Below are positions 9,765 to 18,932 of a stretch of DNA of 59,667 nucleotides, one piece after another. This stretch comes from Lysobacter sp. A03 (GTDB taxonomy: Bacteria; Pseudomonadota; Gammaproteobacteria; Xanthomonadales; Xanthomonadaceae): assembly GCF_000855665.1 (NCBI RefSeq), contig NZ_JXSS01000097.1:1-59667 (forward strand), written 5' to 3'. The notes below the pieces were generated by a model. The model made no database searches. It was not told where the DNA came from and worked only from the letters and a program-made list of their open reading frames with translations. Position 1 is the stretch's first letter, and each line of letters begins with the position of its first letter. The position numbers and the translations under genes are program-made.

Positions 9765-10580
9765 TCAGCGCGCCCCGTAAAGCAGCAGCAGCGCCAGCGC
9801 GCCGGCCATCAGCAGCGCCGCCAGCAACAACCACGGTAGGCGCCTCAGCGAAGCCATCAAAGGGGACCGTTGCGGCCAGACCTCGGATGGAGGCAATTCA
9901 ACGGCAGCCTCCGGCACGGCGGGCTCGGGTGGCGCCAGTACCCGCGGCGCTTCCAATACAAATCGATGGCTGGCATTGAACACCACCTGGTCTCCAGCCA
10001 TCAGCAGCCCTTCATCCAGCCGGTGCCCGTTGACCTCAATACCACCGGATGCGCCAAGCGCACGGAAGCTGATGCCGTCACTGTGCGGCTCCAGCCGGGA
10101 GTGCTGATCGGGAATGCCTGGCTCGGCAATGCACAGGTCAGCGTCTGGCTGGCTTCCGACGACACACGGGTGGTCCAGATCGAAACAGCGACCGTGGTGC
10201 GGCCCTCCGACCGCGCGCAGGACCACGCGCGCGCTCGCTGGATCATTCGCCGCCGCCGCTGGAGCCGGGCCCGGCCGCGCACCCACCAGGGTCAGGTCCA
10301 CTCCGTCCAAATGCAGCACGTCCCCGGCCCGCAGCATCGCCATCCGCCGCACCGGTCGACCGTTGACATGGATCACCTGCGACTGCTCGCGCAACTGCAG
10401 CCAGATGCCACGACGGTCGATGGATATCTGCAGGCGCGCGTCATGGGAGTCGTCGACCAGACACGGATTGCCGTCATTGTCCTGGCCCACGGCATGCACG
10501 CCGGCGCCGAGCACCAGGTCGTCCCGCTCGCCGTTGGCGAATCGCAGTCTTAGGGTATTCACTGCGGCGAAATCTACCAT
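9765..10580 (-). CDS. twin FHA-domain protein with C-terminal membrane anchor
   Basis: 270 residues from the ATG at 10580 (MVDFAAVNTLRLRFANGE). The much longer frame upstream runs over the divergent promoter and looks non-coding; an ATG at 10607 is a possible alternative. Two forkhead-associated folds are visible: about 15-95 (HVNGRPVRRMAMLRAGDVLHLDG) and about 108-195 (VVGSQPDADLCI, QHSRLE, EVNGHRL, AGDQVVF). In the second, the usual SxxH becomes DQHS, so phosphothreonine binding may be altered. A Pro/Glu-rich linker leads to one helix (about 248-268) ending in LLLLYGAR, which gives cytoplasmic FHA domains tethered at the membrane. No kinase gene is nearby. Function is unknown. Confidence 0.8.
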   Translation of the reverse strand: MVDFAAVNTLRLRFANGERDDLVLGAGVHAVGQDNDGNPCLVDDSHDARLQISIDRRGIWLQLREQSQVIHVNGRPVRRMAMLRAGDVLHLDGVDLTLVGARPGPAPAAAANDPASARVVLRAVGGPHHGRCFDLDHPCVVGSQPDADLCIAEPGIPDQHSRLEPHSDGISFRALGASGGIEVNGHRLDEGLLMAGDQVVFNASHRFVLEAPRVLAPPEPAVPEAAVELPPSEVWPQRSPLMASLRRLPWLLLAALLMAGALALLLLYGAR

Positions 10581-10669
10581 GCACGCCACTCGCGCGGGCA
10601 CCGGCATGCGGTTCGACTTGAGCCTTTCGCTTCCGCCCCCAACACTGGCGTCTGCCCACGGAGACCCGC

Positions 10670-10945
10670 ATGCCCGATATCGATATCCAACACTCCCACA
10701 CCATGGAACCGCAGCAAGCGCGCGCGGCGGTCCAGGACATTGCCGACAAGCTGACCGAGCGATTCGGGGTCGTATGTCGCTGGGATCGCGACACGCTGCA
10801 TTTTGACCGCAGCGGAATCGAAGGACAGATCGAAGTGGCGCCATCCAGCCTGCACGTGACGGCAACGCTGGGCTTCCTGTTTGCGGCAATGAAGGGGCCG
10901 ATCGAGTCCGAGTTGCGCCGCGTCCTGGACAAGCGATTCAGCTGA
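10670..10945 (+). CDS. polyhydroxyalkanoic acid system family protein
   Basis: 91 residues, matching the small PHA_gran_rgn (PF09650) family in length and pattern: MPDIDIQHSHTMEPQQARAA, then an alternating beta-strand stretch (IEGQIEVAPSSLHVTATLG) and a C-terminal helix ending in LRRVLDKRFS. Proteins of this family are found with PHA synthesis genes or alone in Xanthomonadaceae; their molecular role is poorly defined. The gene is divergent from the FHA gene (89 bases between starts). No PHA synthase is in the window. Confidence 0.78.
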   Translation: MPDIDIQHSHTMEPQQARAAVQDIADKLTERFGVVCRWDRDTLHFDRSGIEGQIEVAPSSLHVTATLGFLFAAMKGPIESELRRVLDKRFS

Positions 10946-11010
10946 GGACAAGTCTCGCCGCGTATATTGAGGGGTCGCCCTGCTCCGGCGCCCGACGCCC
11001 GATATCCGCC

Positions 11011-11961
11011 ATGCTCAGTGCTTCACCAATGACCACCGCGTTCCTGATTGCGCTGATCCTGGGGACGGCGGGGAGTGCTTGGCTCTGGCTGGTCCACAAC
11101 CGCGCCACCGTTGTCGCGCTTGGCCTGCGTGCACTCGCGGCCATGCGCTGGCGCGAATCGTCCCGTTTCGTTATCGAGGCCCTTGAGGGCCAGGGGTTTT
11201 CCGCCAGTCGCCTGGCACCGGACGCCAACCGCGGCCAGAACGCCGATCTACTGCTCAACCGCGGCGAACAGACCTGGCTGCTGAGCTTCAAGCAGGGCGT
11301 GGATTACCGGGTCGATCCCGGCATGGTCAGCCAGATGTCTGCCGCCGTGCGCGACAGCAATGCGAGCGGCGGCATCATCGCAACACTGGGCACTATCCAG
11401 GGCGAGCTGCGGAAGAACCCGCAGGACATCGAGTTGATCGACGGCGCTACCTTGTGGCCACTGATCAGCCCCCTGCTCCCGCCCAGCCTGCACAACGACA
11501 TCATGGCGCGTGCGCGGCGGCTGACTGTCCGTGCGACGGGGGTCGTATGGGTGGCCGCGCTACTGGCCGGGTTCCTGGCGTCACTCCTGATTCCGGACGC
11601 GGTCGTGGATCCGACGCGCGAAACCACCGATACGTCTGTGGCCTCGTCAGTGGGCGCGGATGGATCAGGACAAGGCGAGTCGTCGTCTGTTGTCGAATCT
11701 CCGGCGATTGCCGGCACGGAGGAGGAGCAGCGCCGCGATATCGCTGCCGCCGTCGGCCACCTGCCGGGGATTGCCCGCGCCTCGTGGGCGACGCGGTCCA
11801 CCCTGGTGGCTCTTGTGAATGCCGATGCCAGCGAGCAACAGATAGACGGTATCTGCAATGTGCTCGCGCCCTACGAGGATCTGCGCTATTCGCGCGTCCA
11901 GTTGCAACCGCCCCCGGGCAGTGAAGCCCCGGTGCGATTCCTGCAGTGCAACTGGGGCTGA
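11011..11961 (+). CDS. membrane-anchored Mrr/PD-(D/E)xK-like protein
   Basis: 316 residues; an internal ATG at 11029 is an alternative start and gives a tighter N-terminal helix (MTTAFLIALILGTAGSAWLW). After the first helix comes an Mrr_cat-like restriction endonuclease fold (about 50-165: RFVIEALEGQGFSASRLAP, NADLLLNRGEQTWLLSFKQ, GGIIATLGT), then a second helix (about 175-195) and an acidic Ser/Thr linker to a 75-residue C-terminal domain that may be periplasmic. In the nuclease core the Asp is present (ADLLL), but the usual Q/ExK reads SFK, so cleavage activity is doubtful. There is no methylase partner, so this is not an ordinary restriction system. Confidence 0.7.
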   Translation: MLSASPMTTAFLIALILGTAGSAWLWLVHNRATVVALGLRALAAMRWRESSRFVIEALEGQGFSASRLAPDANRGQNADLLLNRGEQTWLLSFKQGVDYRVDPGMVSQMSAAVRDSNASGGIIATLGTIQGELRKNPQDIELIDGATLWPLISPLLPPSLHNDIMARARRLTVRATGVVWVAALLAGFLASLLIPDAVVDPTRETTDTSVASSVGADGSGQGESSSVVESPAIAGTEEEQRRDIAAAVGHLPGIARASWATRSTLVALVNADASEQQIDGICNVLAPYEDLRYSRVQLQPPPGSEAPVRFLQCNWG

Positions 11962-11986
11962 CTTCCGCAGTCGGCGACTGACCGCT

Positions 11987-12142
11987 TCAGGTCGTCATGC
12001 CAACCGCGCGCATGATCAGCTTGATCGCCAGAGCGACCAGCGCCAACGTGGCGACGCTCGCCGACCAGATCAGCACCAGCCACCCCAGCCGCTTGGCCCA
12101 GTGGGGCCTGCCAGATCCGTCACCCGGAGACCGCACGGGCAT
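11987..12142 (-). CDS. small single-helix protein of the cyd operon (CydP/DUF2474-like)
   Basis: 51 residues, found by reading the minus strand after cydB. Its ATG shares one base with the cydB stop (TGATG), so it is almost certainly translated with cydB. The N-terminus is polar (MPVRSPGDGSGRPHWAKRLG), followed by one helix (WLVLIWSASVATLALVALAI) and a short basic tail. The WxKRLGWLVLIW pattern is typical of DUF2474/CydP, a small accessory subunit encoded after cydAB in many proteobacteria. It could instead belong to another cyd-linked small protein family such as CydX, but the N-terminal pattern favours DUF2474. Confidence 0.8.
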   Translation of the reverse strand: MPVRSPGDGSGRPHWAKRLGWLVLIWSASVATLALVALAIKLIMRAVGMTT

Positions 12143-13149
12143 CAGTGGTAACCCTCTCCGGCCCTCACCTTGCCGCGGAAGACCCAGTACGCCAGCCCCG
12201 TGTAGCCCAGGATGATCGGAATGATCAGCAGCGCGCCGACCAGGGTGAAGCCCAGGCTCTGCGGCGGTCCGGCGGCTTCCCAGAAGCTGATGTCGGGCGG
12301 CAGGATGTTCGGCCAGATGCTGATGCCCAGACCGCTATAACCCAGGAACACCAGCGCAAGCGTCAGCAGGAATGGCGAGGTGTGGGACTCGCCGCGCAAC
12401 GAGCGCAGCAGCCAGAACATGACGGCCGCGACCAGCAGCGGCACCGGGGCGAAGAACAGGAGGTTGGGCATGCTGAACCAGCGCTCGGCAATCGCCGGCT
12501 GCGACATCGCGGTCCAGATGCTCACCACAACGATCGCCCCCAGCAGTGCCCACACCCAATGACGCGTGCGCAGGCGCAGGTCATCGTGCAGATCGCCCTC
12601 CGTCTTGATCAGCAGCCAGGTACTGCCCAGCAGCATGTAGGCGACGACGAGGCCGACACCGGTGAACATCGAGAACGGGGTGAACCAGTCGAACGGACCG
12701 CCCACAAAGCGGTCACCCTGCATCGCAAAACCGTTGATGAAAGCGCCCAGCACCACGCCCTGGAAGAACGTCGCGCCGTAGGATCCGGCGATGAACGCCC
12801 AGTCCCACGCACGCTCCTTGCCTTCCTCGACCTTGAACCGGAACTCGAACGCCACGCCGCGGAAGATCAGCGCGACGAGCATCAGGATCAGCGGCAGGTA
12901 GAGCGCGCTGAGGACCACAGCGTACGCCAGCGGAAACGCGGCCAGAAGTCCGGCGCCGCCCATCACCAGCCAGGTCTCGTTGCCGTCCCAGACCGGCGCG
13001 ACGGTGTTCATCATGATGTCGCGGTCATCTTTTTCCCGGAAGAACGGAAACAGCATGCCGATGCCGAGGTCAAAGCCGTCCATCACCACGTACATCATGA
13101 TCGAGAAGATGATGATCACGCCCCAGATCAGCGGCAGGTCGATACCCAT
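12142..13149 (-). CDS. cydB: cytochrome bd-type quinol oxidase subunit II
   Basis: 335 residues with about eight or nine membrane helices. It is subunit II of the quinol:O2 oxidoreductase. The N-terminus (MGIDLPLIWGVIIIFSIMMYVVMDGFDLGIG) and APVWDGNETWLVMGGAGLLAAFP are family hallmarks. The sequence type and length are those of the cyanide-insensitive oxidase (CioB) branch. Its start overlaps the cydA stop by one base (TAATG), and the small cydP-like gene follows directly. There are no cydDC assembly genes in the window. Confidence 0.95.
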   Translation of the reverse strand: MGIDLPLIWGVIIIFSIMMYVVMDGFDLGIGMLFPFFREKDDRDIMMNTVAPVWDGNETWLVMGGAGLLAAFPLAYAVVLSALYLPLILMLVALIFRGVAFEFRFKVEEGKERAWDWAFIAGSYGATFFQGVVLGAFINGFAMQGDRFVGGPFDWFTPFSMFTGVGLVVAYMLLGSTWLLIKTEGDLHDDLRLRTRHWVWALLGAIVVVSIWTAMSQPAIAERWFSMPNLLFFAPVPLLVAAVMFWLLRSLRGESHTSPFLLTLALVFLGYSGLGISIWPNILPPDISFWEAAGPPQSLGFTLVGALLIIPIILGYTGLAYWVFRGKVRAGEGYH

Positions 13150-14636
13150 TACAGCGGCCCTCCCAGATTGGCTGCGCCGACAGGTTTGGCGTAGGTGGTC
13201 GCGCCGGAGTGGCGATCGTCCGACGTCCCCGACTCGCGTCCGTCGGCAGCGGACATCGGCCGGCCAGGCTGGTTCCTGCGGCCGGGACCGCCGTCGGGCG
13301 GAGCATCACCGTCACCCGGCTCGGGGCCCCGCGCGATGATGCGCAGAATGTAGACCGTGCCTGCCCCGAAGAGGAGGAAGTACACCACCACGAAGATTGC
13401 CAGCGAGAGGCCGACCTGCCCCGCGCCATGCGCCGACACCGCCTCGGAGGTACGCATAAGGCCCTGCACGATCCAGGGCTGTCGCCCGATCTCGGTGGTG
13501 AACCAACCTGCAAGGATGGCAACCAGTCCGGCCGGGCCCATCAGCAGGGCGAAGCGCATCAATCCGCGCGAGGTATGCAGCTTGCCGCGCATGCGGCTCC
13601 ATGCGCCCCACAGGCCCAGCGCGATCATCAGCAGGCCCAATCCCACCATGATCCGGAAGGTCCAGAACACAATGGTCGAGTTAGGTCGATCCTCGCGGGC
13701 GAACTCCTTGAGTCCGGCAAACTGCCCGTCCCAGCTGTGGGTGAGGATCAGGCTGCCCAGGTTCGGGATGTCCACCGCGTAGCGGTTGCGCTCCTGTTCC
13801 ATGTCGGGGATGGCGAACAGCGTCAGCGGCACGCCTTCACCCGGGGTGTTCTCCCAGTGCCCTTCCATCGCGGCGATCTTTGCCGGCTGATGCTCGAGCG
13901 TATTCAGACCGTGGAAATCGCCGACGACCGCCTGCAGCGGCGCTGTCACCAGCACCATCCACAGGGCCATCGACCACATCGTGCGCACCGCCGGATTGTC
14001 GCGCTTGCGCAGCATCTGCCACGCCGCGCTGGCACCAACGAGAAGTGCGGTCGCCAGGAAAGCGGCAATCACCATGTGGGTCAGGCGGTAGGGAAATGAC
14101 GGATTGAAGATCACCGCCAGCCAGTCCACCGGCACCACAATGCCGTCGATGATTTCGTGGCCCTGGGGGGTGTGCATCCAGCTGTTGGAAGCAATGATCC
14201 AGGTGGAGGAAATCAGCGTGCCGACCGCGACGGCTGCGGTAGAGAACATGTGCAGTCCGGGGCCGACGCGCTTCATACCGAACAGCATCACGCCCAGGAA
14301 GCCGGCTTCCAGAAAGAACGCGGTAAGCACCTCGTAGGCCAGCAGCGGGCCGGTGATGCCACCGGCAAAGCGCGAGAACTCGCTCCAGTTGGTGCCGAAC
14401 TGGTAGGCCATCACCACCCCCGACACCACGCCCATGCCGAAGGCGACCGCGAACACCTTGATCCAGAACTGGTAGAGGTCCAGATAGACGCGACGCTTGG
14501 TGTACAGCCACGCGCCTTCCAGGACCGTCAGATAACTCGCCAGGCCGATCGTGATGGCCGGGAAGATGATGTGGAACGAGATGGTGAAGGCGAACTGGAT
14601 CCGCGACAGCAGCAGCGCATCAAGGTCCATGGTCAA
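13149..14636 (-). CDS. cydA: cytochrome bd-type quinol oxidase subunit I (cyanide-insensitive type)
   Basis: 495 residues with nine predicted helices. The heme-ligand His near residue 20 is in ISFHIIFPA; a second His lies in RLTHMVIAAFL; the signatures NSWMHTPQG and TEIGRQPW are present. The short quinol loop and overall length point to the CioA branch rather than E. coli CydA with its long loop. The C-terminal 50 or so residues are a polar, Gly/Asp/Arg-rich tail of unknown role. First gene of cydA-cydB-cydP. I saw no clear Shine-Dalgarno sequence; an in-frame ATG two codons later is possible. Confidence 0.95.
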   Translation of the reverse strand: MTMDLDALLLSRIQFAFTISFHIIFPAITIGLASYLTVLEGAWLYTKRRVYLDLYQFWIKVFAVAFGMGVVSGVVMAYQFGTNWSEFSRFAGGITGPLLAYEVLTAFFLEAGFLGVMLFGMKRVGPGLHMFSTAAVAVGTLISSTWIIASNSWMHTPQGHEIIDGIVVPVDWLAVIFNPSFPYRLTHMVIAAFLATALLVGASAAWQMLRKRDNPAVRTMWSMALWMVLVTAPLQAVVGDFHGLNTLEHQPAKIAAMEGHWENTPGEGVPLTLFAIPDMEQERNRYAVDIPNLGSLILTHSWDGQFAGLKEFAREDRPNSTIVFWTFRIMVGLGLLMIALGLWGAWSRMRGKLHTSRGLMRFALLMGPAGLVAILAGWFTTEIGRQPWIVQGLMRTSEAVSAHGAGQVGLSLAIFVVVYFLLFGAGTVYILRIIARGPEPGDGDAPPDGGPGRRNQPGRPMSAADGRESGTSDDRHSGATTYAKPVGAANLGGPL

Positions 14637-14703
14637 CGGGACTCTGGAGGGATTTCCCGCTCAGGATGCCGTCTGTCCGGTTACGCCTGCGTATGCAGCC
14701 TCC

Positions 14704-15480
14704 CTAATCGACCGGCGAGCTCTGGTAGAGCTCGATGATTTCCTTGCGCAGCAGGTGCTCGATGCGCATGCGCTCGCGGAACGACAACTGCTGGGCCATC
14801 TCGCTGAAAAGGTAGTCGTCCAGGTTGAAGTTCTTCAGGTGCATCTTGGTGTGGAAGATATTCTCCTGGTACACGTTGACGTCGCGGCACTCGTACTTGT
14901 CCAGCAGACGCTTGTGGATCGACTCCTGGATCGAATTGATCTTGTGGTCGATGAAGTGCTTCTTGCCCTTGGCATTGCGGGTGAATCCCCGCACCCGGTA
15001 GTCGCAGATCACCACGTCCGAATCGAACTGCTTGATCAGGTAATCCAGCGCCTCCAGCGGCGAGGTCAGGCCGCAGGTGGCCACGTCGATATCGACCCGG
15101 AACGTCGCGATGCCGTTATCCGGGTGCATCTCCGGGTACGTGTGGACGGTGATGTGGCTCTTGTCCATGTGTCCCACCGTGCTGCCGCGCGCGGGCGGCG
15201 GCACGGCCGCGGGACGGTCCGACATCAGGATCGTCACCGACGCGCCCTGCGGGTCGTAGTCCTGGCGCGCGACGTCCAGCACCGTGCCGCCGATGATCTC
15301 GGCCACCTTGAGCAGGATCTCGGTCAGCCGGTCGGAGTCGTACTCCTCATCGATGTATTCGATGTAGCGCTGCCGCTGGGTCTCCGACACCGCGTAGGAG
15401 ATGTCGTAGATGTTGAAGCTCAGCGACTTGGTGAGGTGGTTGAACCCGTCGAGTTTGAGTTGTCCGCGTGGCTTGCCCAT
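14704..15480 (-). CDS. speD: S-adenosylmethionine decarboxylase proenzyme (E. coli type)
   Basis: 258 residues, close to the 264-residue E. coli enzyme. It makes decarboxylated SAM for spermidine synthesis. The self-cleavage site that creates the pyruvoyl cofactor is visible as [12 protein letters not shown] (Ser near residue 112), with the catalytic Cys in [14 protein letters not shown]. The start overlaps the stop of the aminotransferase gene by one base (TGATG), so the two are co-translated. No spermidine synthase gene is present in the window. Confidence 0.95.
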   Translation of the reverse strand: MGKPRGQLKLDGFNHLTKSLSFNIYDISYAVSETQRQRYIEYIDEEYDSDRLTEILLKVAEIIGGTVLDVARQDYDPQGASVTILMSDRPAAVPPPARGSTVGHMDKSHITVHTYPEMHPDNGIATFRVDIDVATCGLTSPLEALDYLIKQFDSDVVICDYRVRGFTRNAKGKKHFIDHKINSIQESIHKRLLDKYECRDVNVYQENIFHTKMHLKNFNLDDYLFSEMAQQLSFRERMRIEHLLRKEIIELYQSSPVD

Positions 15481-16688
15481 CAGCTCGACCCTGGGTCGTC
15501 CATCACCTGGGCGAACGCATCGGCGACCCGATCGACGTTGCCGTCGCGCAGACCAGCGACACAGATTCGCCCGGAGCCAACCGCGTAGATGCCGTGCTCG
15601 GTGCGCAGTCGCTCGACCTGCGCCGGGTTGAGGCCGGTGTAGCTGAACATGCCGCGCTGGGTCAGCAGGTAGTCGACGTCCAGCGACGGCACGCGTGCCT
15701 TCATGCCGGCATGCAGCCGCTCGCGCATCTGCAGCATGCGGGTGCGCATCTCCTCGACCTCACTCTTCCAGTCCTTGCGCAACGCCGCGTCGGTGAGAAC
15801 GCTGGTGACGATACGGCCACCAAACGTCGGCGGACTGGAGTAGTTGGCGCGGATGGACATCTCCATCTGGCTCAACACCCGACGTGCCACGTCGGCGTCA
15901 TCGCACACCGCCACCAGCGCGCCGACCCGCTCGCCGTACAGCGAGAAGGTCTTGGAGAAGGACACGCTCAGCAGCAGCGAGATGCCGGCATCGATCATCG
16001 CGTGCACGGCATAGGCGTCGGCATCGATGCCTTCGGCAAAGCCCTGGTAGGCCATGTCGAGGAAGGGCAGCAGGCCGCGCTCGGCGACCACCTTGACCAC
16101 CGCATCCCACTGCGCGCGGGTCAGGTCGGCACCGGTCGGGTTGTGGCAGGCCGGATGCAGGATGACGATGCTGCGCGCCGGCATCTGCTCCAGGTCGGCC
16201 AACATGCCGTCGAAATCCACGCCATTGGTCGCGACGTCAAAATAGCGGTAGCTGCCGACCTTGAACCCGCCCGTCTCGAAGATGGCCTGGTGGTTCGGCC
16301 ACGACGGCGCGCTGATGAAGACTTCCGAGTCAGGAAAGTGGCGCTTGAGCATGTCGCAACCGACCTTCAGCGCACCCGAGCCACCCAGCGACTGGATGGC
16401 CACCGCGCGCTCGCCCACTTTGGCGCAGCGATCACTGCCCAGCACCAGTTCGGTCACCGCGTCGCGATAGGTCCTGGATCCGGCAATTGGCAGGTACGGG
16501 GTCGCGCCCTGGTCGGCCGCAATCTGTGGGCGAACAGCGGCGACCGAGCGCAGCGTCGGGATCGCACCGTTTGCGTCCTGGTAGGCGCCAATGCCGAGGT
16601 TGACCTTGTCTGCGCGGGTCTCGGCGAGGTACGCCTGCTGCAGTGAAAGGATCGGGTCGCCCGCGTAAAGCGGCAAATGGCTGAACAT
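15480..16688 (-). CDS. aromatic/aspartate aminotransferase (class I, PLP)
   Basis: 402 residues from the ATG at 16688, which has a good ribosome site (AGGAGCTGGACATG) and starts with [20 protein letters not shown], the usual start of TyrB/AspC proteins. The longer open frame reaching 17150 is antisense to the DMT gene and rejected. Key motifs: [23 protein letters not shown], and the PLP lysine in [17 protein letters not shown]. It probably interconverts aspartate, tyrosine and phenylalanine with their keto acids; TyrB and AspC subtypes cannot be told apart by eye. It forms a two-gene operon with speD. The 282 bases upstream hold the divergent promoters of this gene and the DMT gene; I see no riboswitch. 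Confidence 0.9.
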   Translation of the reverse strand: MFSHLPLYAGDPILSLQQAYLAETRADKVNLGIGAYQDANGAIPTLRSVAAVRPQIAADQGATPYLPIAGSRTYRDAVTELVLGSDRCAKVGERAVAIQSLGGSGALKVGCDMLKRHFPDSEVFISAPSWPNHQAIFETGGFKVGSYRYFDVATNGVDFDGMLADLEQMPARSIVILHPACHNPTGADLTRAQWDAVVKVVAERGLLPFLDMAYQGFAEGIDADAYAVHAMIDAGISLLLSVSFSKTFSLYGERVGALVAVCDDADVARRVLSQMEMSIRANYSSPPTFGGRIVTSVLTDAALRKDWKSEVEEMRTRMLQMRERLHAGMKARVPSLDVDYLLTQRGMFSYTGLNPAQVERLRTEHGIYAVGSGRICVAGLRDGNVDRVADAFAQVMDDPGSS

Positions 16689-16970
16689 GTCCAGCTCCTG
16701 TTGAGGAAGGGGGTTTGACGGCCGCAGCGCGGCACGCGGGATAAATGGGGAGGCCGCACGCACAAGGTGCGCTGGCTTGATTGCATATTGTCGCGCAGGT
16801 TGGCGCGAATAGCAGCCGTCGCGCGATGCGCGGATCACAGTCGCGACACGACGGGATGGCGCTGGGGACGGACGTCGCTCTTCTCCAACCAGCCGGTGGC
16901 GGAAAACACGGTTCGACTGGACAATATCAGCGATGAAATCTCCTGTCCCTCGCCTCGACCGGCGGCGCGC

Positions 16971-17831
16971 ATGCACCTGATCGGACTCAGCATCCTTTGC
17001 AGCGTGCTGGTGTCCGTGCTGCTGAAACTCGCCCCGCGCAAACGCCTGGATGTAGCCCAGATGGTGACCTGGAACTACCTGGTCGCCGCGGTGCTGTGCG
17101 CGTTGCTGCTGCGTCCGGACCTGGGCAGCCTGCGCAGCGCGGGCGGCCACTGGTGGGTGTTGCTGGGACTGGGCGTGTTGCTGCCGTCGCTGTTCCTGGT
17201 CCTTGCCAATGCCGTGCGTCAGGCGGGGATCGTGCGGACCGACGTGGCCCAGCGCCTTTCGCTGCTGCTCTCGCTGATCGCCGCGTTCACCGTGTTCGGG
17301 GAGACCGCCAGCGTCGTCAAACTGCTGTGCCTCGCGCTGGGACTGGTCGCCGTGGCCGGCATCCTTGCCCGCCCCGCGTCAACCGGCAACGAGCGGATGG
17401 TATGGATGCCCTTGCTCACGGTATGGGTGGGGTTTGCCTGCGTGGACGTGCTGCTGAAGCTCGTCGCCCAGTCGGGCACGCCGTCCATGGCCTCGCTGCA
17501 GGTCGCCTTTGTACTGGCGTTCGTGCTCATGGCCGGCTGGCAGACCTTCCGTCATGTCCGCGGAAAGGCGCATCTGGACGGGTCCAGCTTCGCCGCCGGG
17601 CTGCTGCTCGGGCTGCTCAACTTCGGCAACATCGTCTTCTACGTGCGCGCGCACCAGGCATTGCCCGAGAGCCCGGCCGTCGTTTTCGCGGCGATGAACA
17701 TCGGCGTGGTGGTGCTGGGGACGCTGGTTGGCGTGGCGGTCTTCCAGGAGAAGACCAGCCGCTGGAATCGCTTGGCCATCGCGCTGGCGATCGTGGCCAT
17801 TGCCCTGATCGCGTACGCCCCGCGAGGATGA
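16971..17831 (+). CDS. DMT-superfamily (EamA-like) inner-membrane transporter
   Basis: 286 residues from the ATG at 16971, where the hydrophobic N-terminus MHLIGLSILCSVLVSVLLKL begins; the upstream part of the frame is polar and non-coding in character. Nine or ten helices are visible in two halves, as in drug/metabolite transporters. There is no substrate-specific motif that I recognise. It stands alone between the divergent aminotransferase gene and the convergent DUF72 gene. Confidence 0.8.
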   Translation: MHLIGLSILCSVLVSVLLKLAPRKRLDVAQMVTWNYLVAAVLCALLLRPDLGSLRSAGGHWWVLLGLGVLLPSLFLVLANAVRQAGIVRTDVAQRLSLLLSLIAAFTVFGETASVVKLLCLALGLVAVAGILARPASTGNERMVWMPLLTVWVGFACVDVLLKLVAQSGTPSMASLQVAFVLAFVLMAGWQTFRHVRGKAHLDGSSFAAGLLLGLLNFGNIVFYVRAHQALPESPAVVFAAMNIGVVVLGTLVGVAVFQEKTSRWNRLAIALAIVAIALIAYAPRG

Positions 17832-17884
17832 CCGGCGCGCACGCGGGAGTGGATCCGTAGCCGCAGGTGCGTCTGCTTAGCCTC

Positions 17885-18658
17885 TCAGGGGGTGGTGTCT
17901 CGTGCAACAAGCGCCTGCAGCCGCGCCGCGTCCTCCACCGCGTGGCCGCCGGCGGTGTTGTCAAAAATGCACCACGCCGGCGATCTCGCCCTGCCCCGTT
18001 GCAAGAGCTGCGGTGCCAGCTTTTGAAGCACGGCATCCTCATAGCTGCTGTAGTACATGCGCGGAGAGCCGTGGAGGCGCCAGTAACTCCAGCGCGCTGA
18101 CTTCGGACCAGCTGGCGTCCCCGCCTCGGGCAAGCGTGCGGGGTCTGCGGCGACGCGGGTGATCGAAAACGCGTCCCACAGCTCCGCGGCCTCGATGCCG
18201 AACCAGCTCGAATGGCGTGGCTCGCACGCGATCGGGGTGTCGACGCTGCGACGCATCATGCCGAAGAATCCCTCCGCCACGCGAGCGTCGAATCCAAGAC
18301 TCGGCGGCAGTTGTACCAGGATCCCGCCCAGCTTCGGGCCCAGGCCGGAGACCTGATCAAGAAACTCCCCCAGCAACCTGTCGGCGTCAGCCAATCGCGC
18401 CTCGTGGGTGATCTGTCGCGGCAGTTTCACCGAGAACCGGAACCCCGGCGGCACCGTGTCCGCCCACCGGCGATACGTCTTCGCTTGATGTGGACGGTAA
18501 AACGATGAGTTGATCTCGACCACGTCGAAGCGGGTCGCGTAACGCTCGAGATGACTTTCCCCTGCACCGAACAGTCGCGCCGTGCGCGTGGGGATCGACC
18601 AGCCTGCGCAGCCGATGCGAACGGACGATGTTGGCGTTGGCGCACGGACATCACTCAT
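17885..18658 (-). CDS. DUF72 (YecE-like) TIM-barrel protein
   Basis: 257 residues from the ATG at 18658 (MSDVRAPTPTSSVRIGCAGWSIP). DUF72 hallmarks are seen: the GCAGWSIP start, VVEINSSFYRPHQAKTYRRWA, FRFSVKLPRQITHE, LVQLPPSLGFD and CEPRHSSWF, then a WRLHGSPRMYYSSY block and a C-terminal WCIFDNTAGGHAVEDA segment. The biochemical function of the family is not settled. Residues before 18658 in the same frame lack the family pattern. Confidence 0.9.
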   Translation of the reverse strand: MSDVRAPTPTSSVRIGCAGWSIPTRTARLFGAGESHLERYATRFDVVEINSSFYRPHQAKTYRRWADTVPPGFRFSVKLPRQITHEARLADADRLLGEFLDQVSGLGPKLGGILVQLPPSLGFDARVAEGFFGMMRRSVDTPIACEPRHSSWFGIEAAELWDAFSITRVAADPARLPEAGTPAGPKSARWSYWRLHGSPRMYYSSYEDAVLQKLAPQLLQRGRARSPAWCIFDNTAGGHAVEDAARLQALVARDTTP

Positions 18659-18790
18659 CGACCGCTCCACTCTGGGGGGCCCATGTTCGCCGGGCGGTTT
18701 GCAAGAGCGCGTCACGGTCGCTCCTGCCGGCACCGTGTGGCGGCGCAGCGCGCGTGCGCGGGATGCATCGCGGGAAAAACAACGCAACGG

Positions 18791-18818
18791 TTGCGCAGAT
18801 TCGGAGCTGCCGTATAAT
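18791..18818 (+). promoter_or_regulatory. sigma70 promoter of tRNA-Val
   Basis: TTGCGC (18791-18796), a 16-base spacer and a perfect TATAAT (18813-18818) lie 28 bases before the tRNA. This puts transcription start near 18825. Confidence 0.75.
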
Positions 18819-18846
18819 CAGCGGGATGATCCGGACAACGGCTTCC

Positions 18847-18921
18847 GGGCGGTTAGCTCAGCGGTAGAGCATTGCCTTCACACGGCAAGGGTCGCAGGTT
18901 CGATCCCTGCACCGCCCACCA
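18847..18921 (+). tRNA. tRNA-Val(CAC)
   Basis: The acceptor stem GGGCGGT pairs with ACCGCCC; the D arm (AGCTCAGCGGTAGAGC), the anticodon stem-loop with loop TTCACAC (anticodon CAC, reading GTG) and the T arm (GGTTCGATCCC) are all present. The CCA end is encoded (18919-18921). Length is 75 bases. Confidence 0.97.
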
Positions 18922-18932
18922 GACTTTGCAGA

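Noticed and set aside
11011-11961. Restriction-modification system
   Set aside because: Only one Mrr-like protein, membrane-anchored and with a degenerate active site; no methylase or specificity gene nearby.
16689-16970. Possible riboswitch or attenuator between the aminotransferase and DMT genes
   Set aside because: No conserved aptamer-like pattern, leader peptide or terminator pair could be seen.
16689-17150. N-terminal extension of the aminotransferase frame
   Set aside because: Runs antisense into the DMT gene and has no aminotransferase character; the ATG at 16688 has a good ribosome site.
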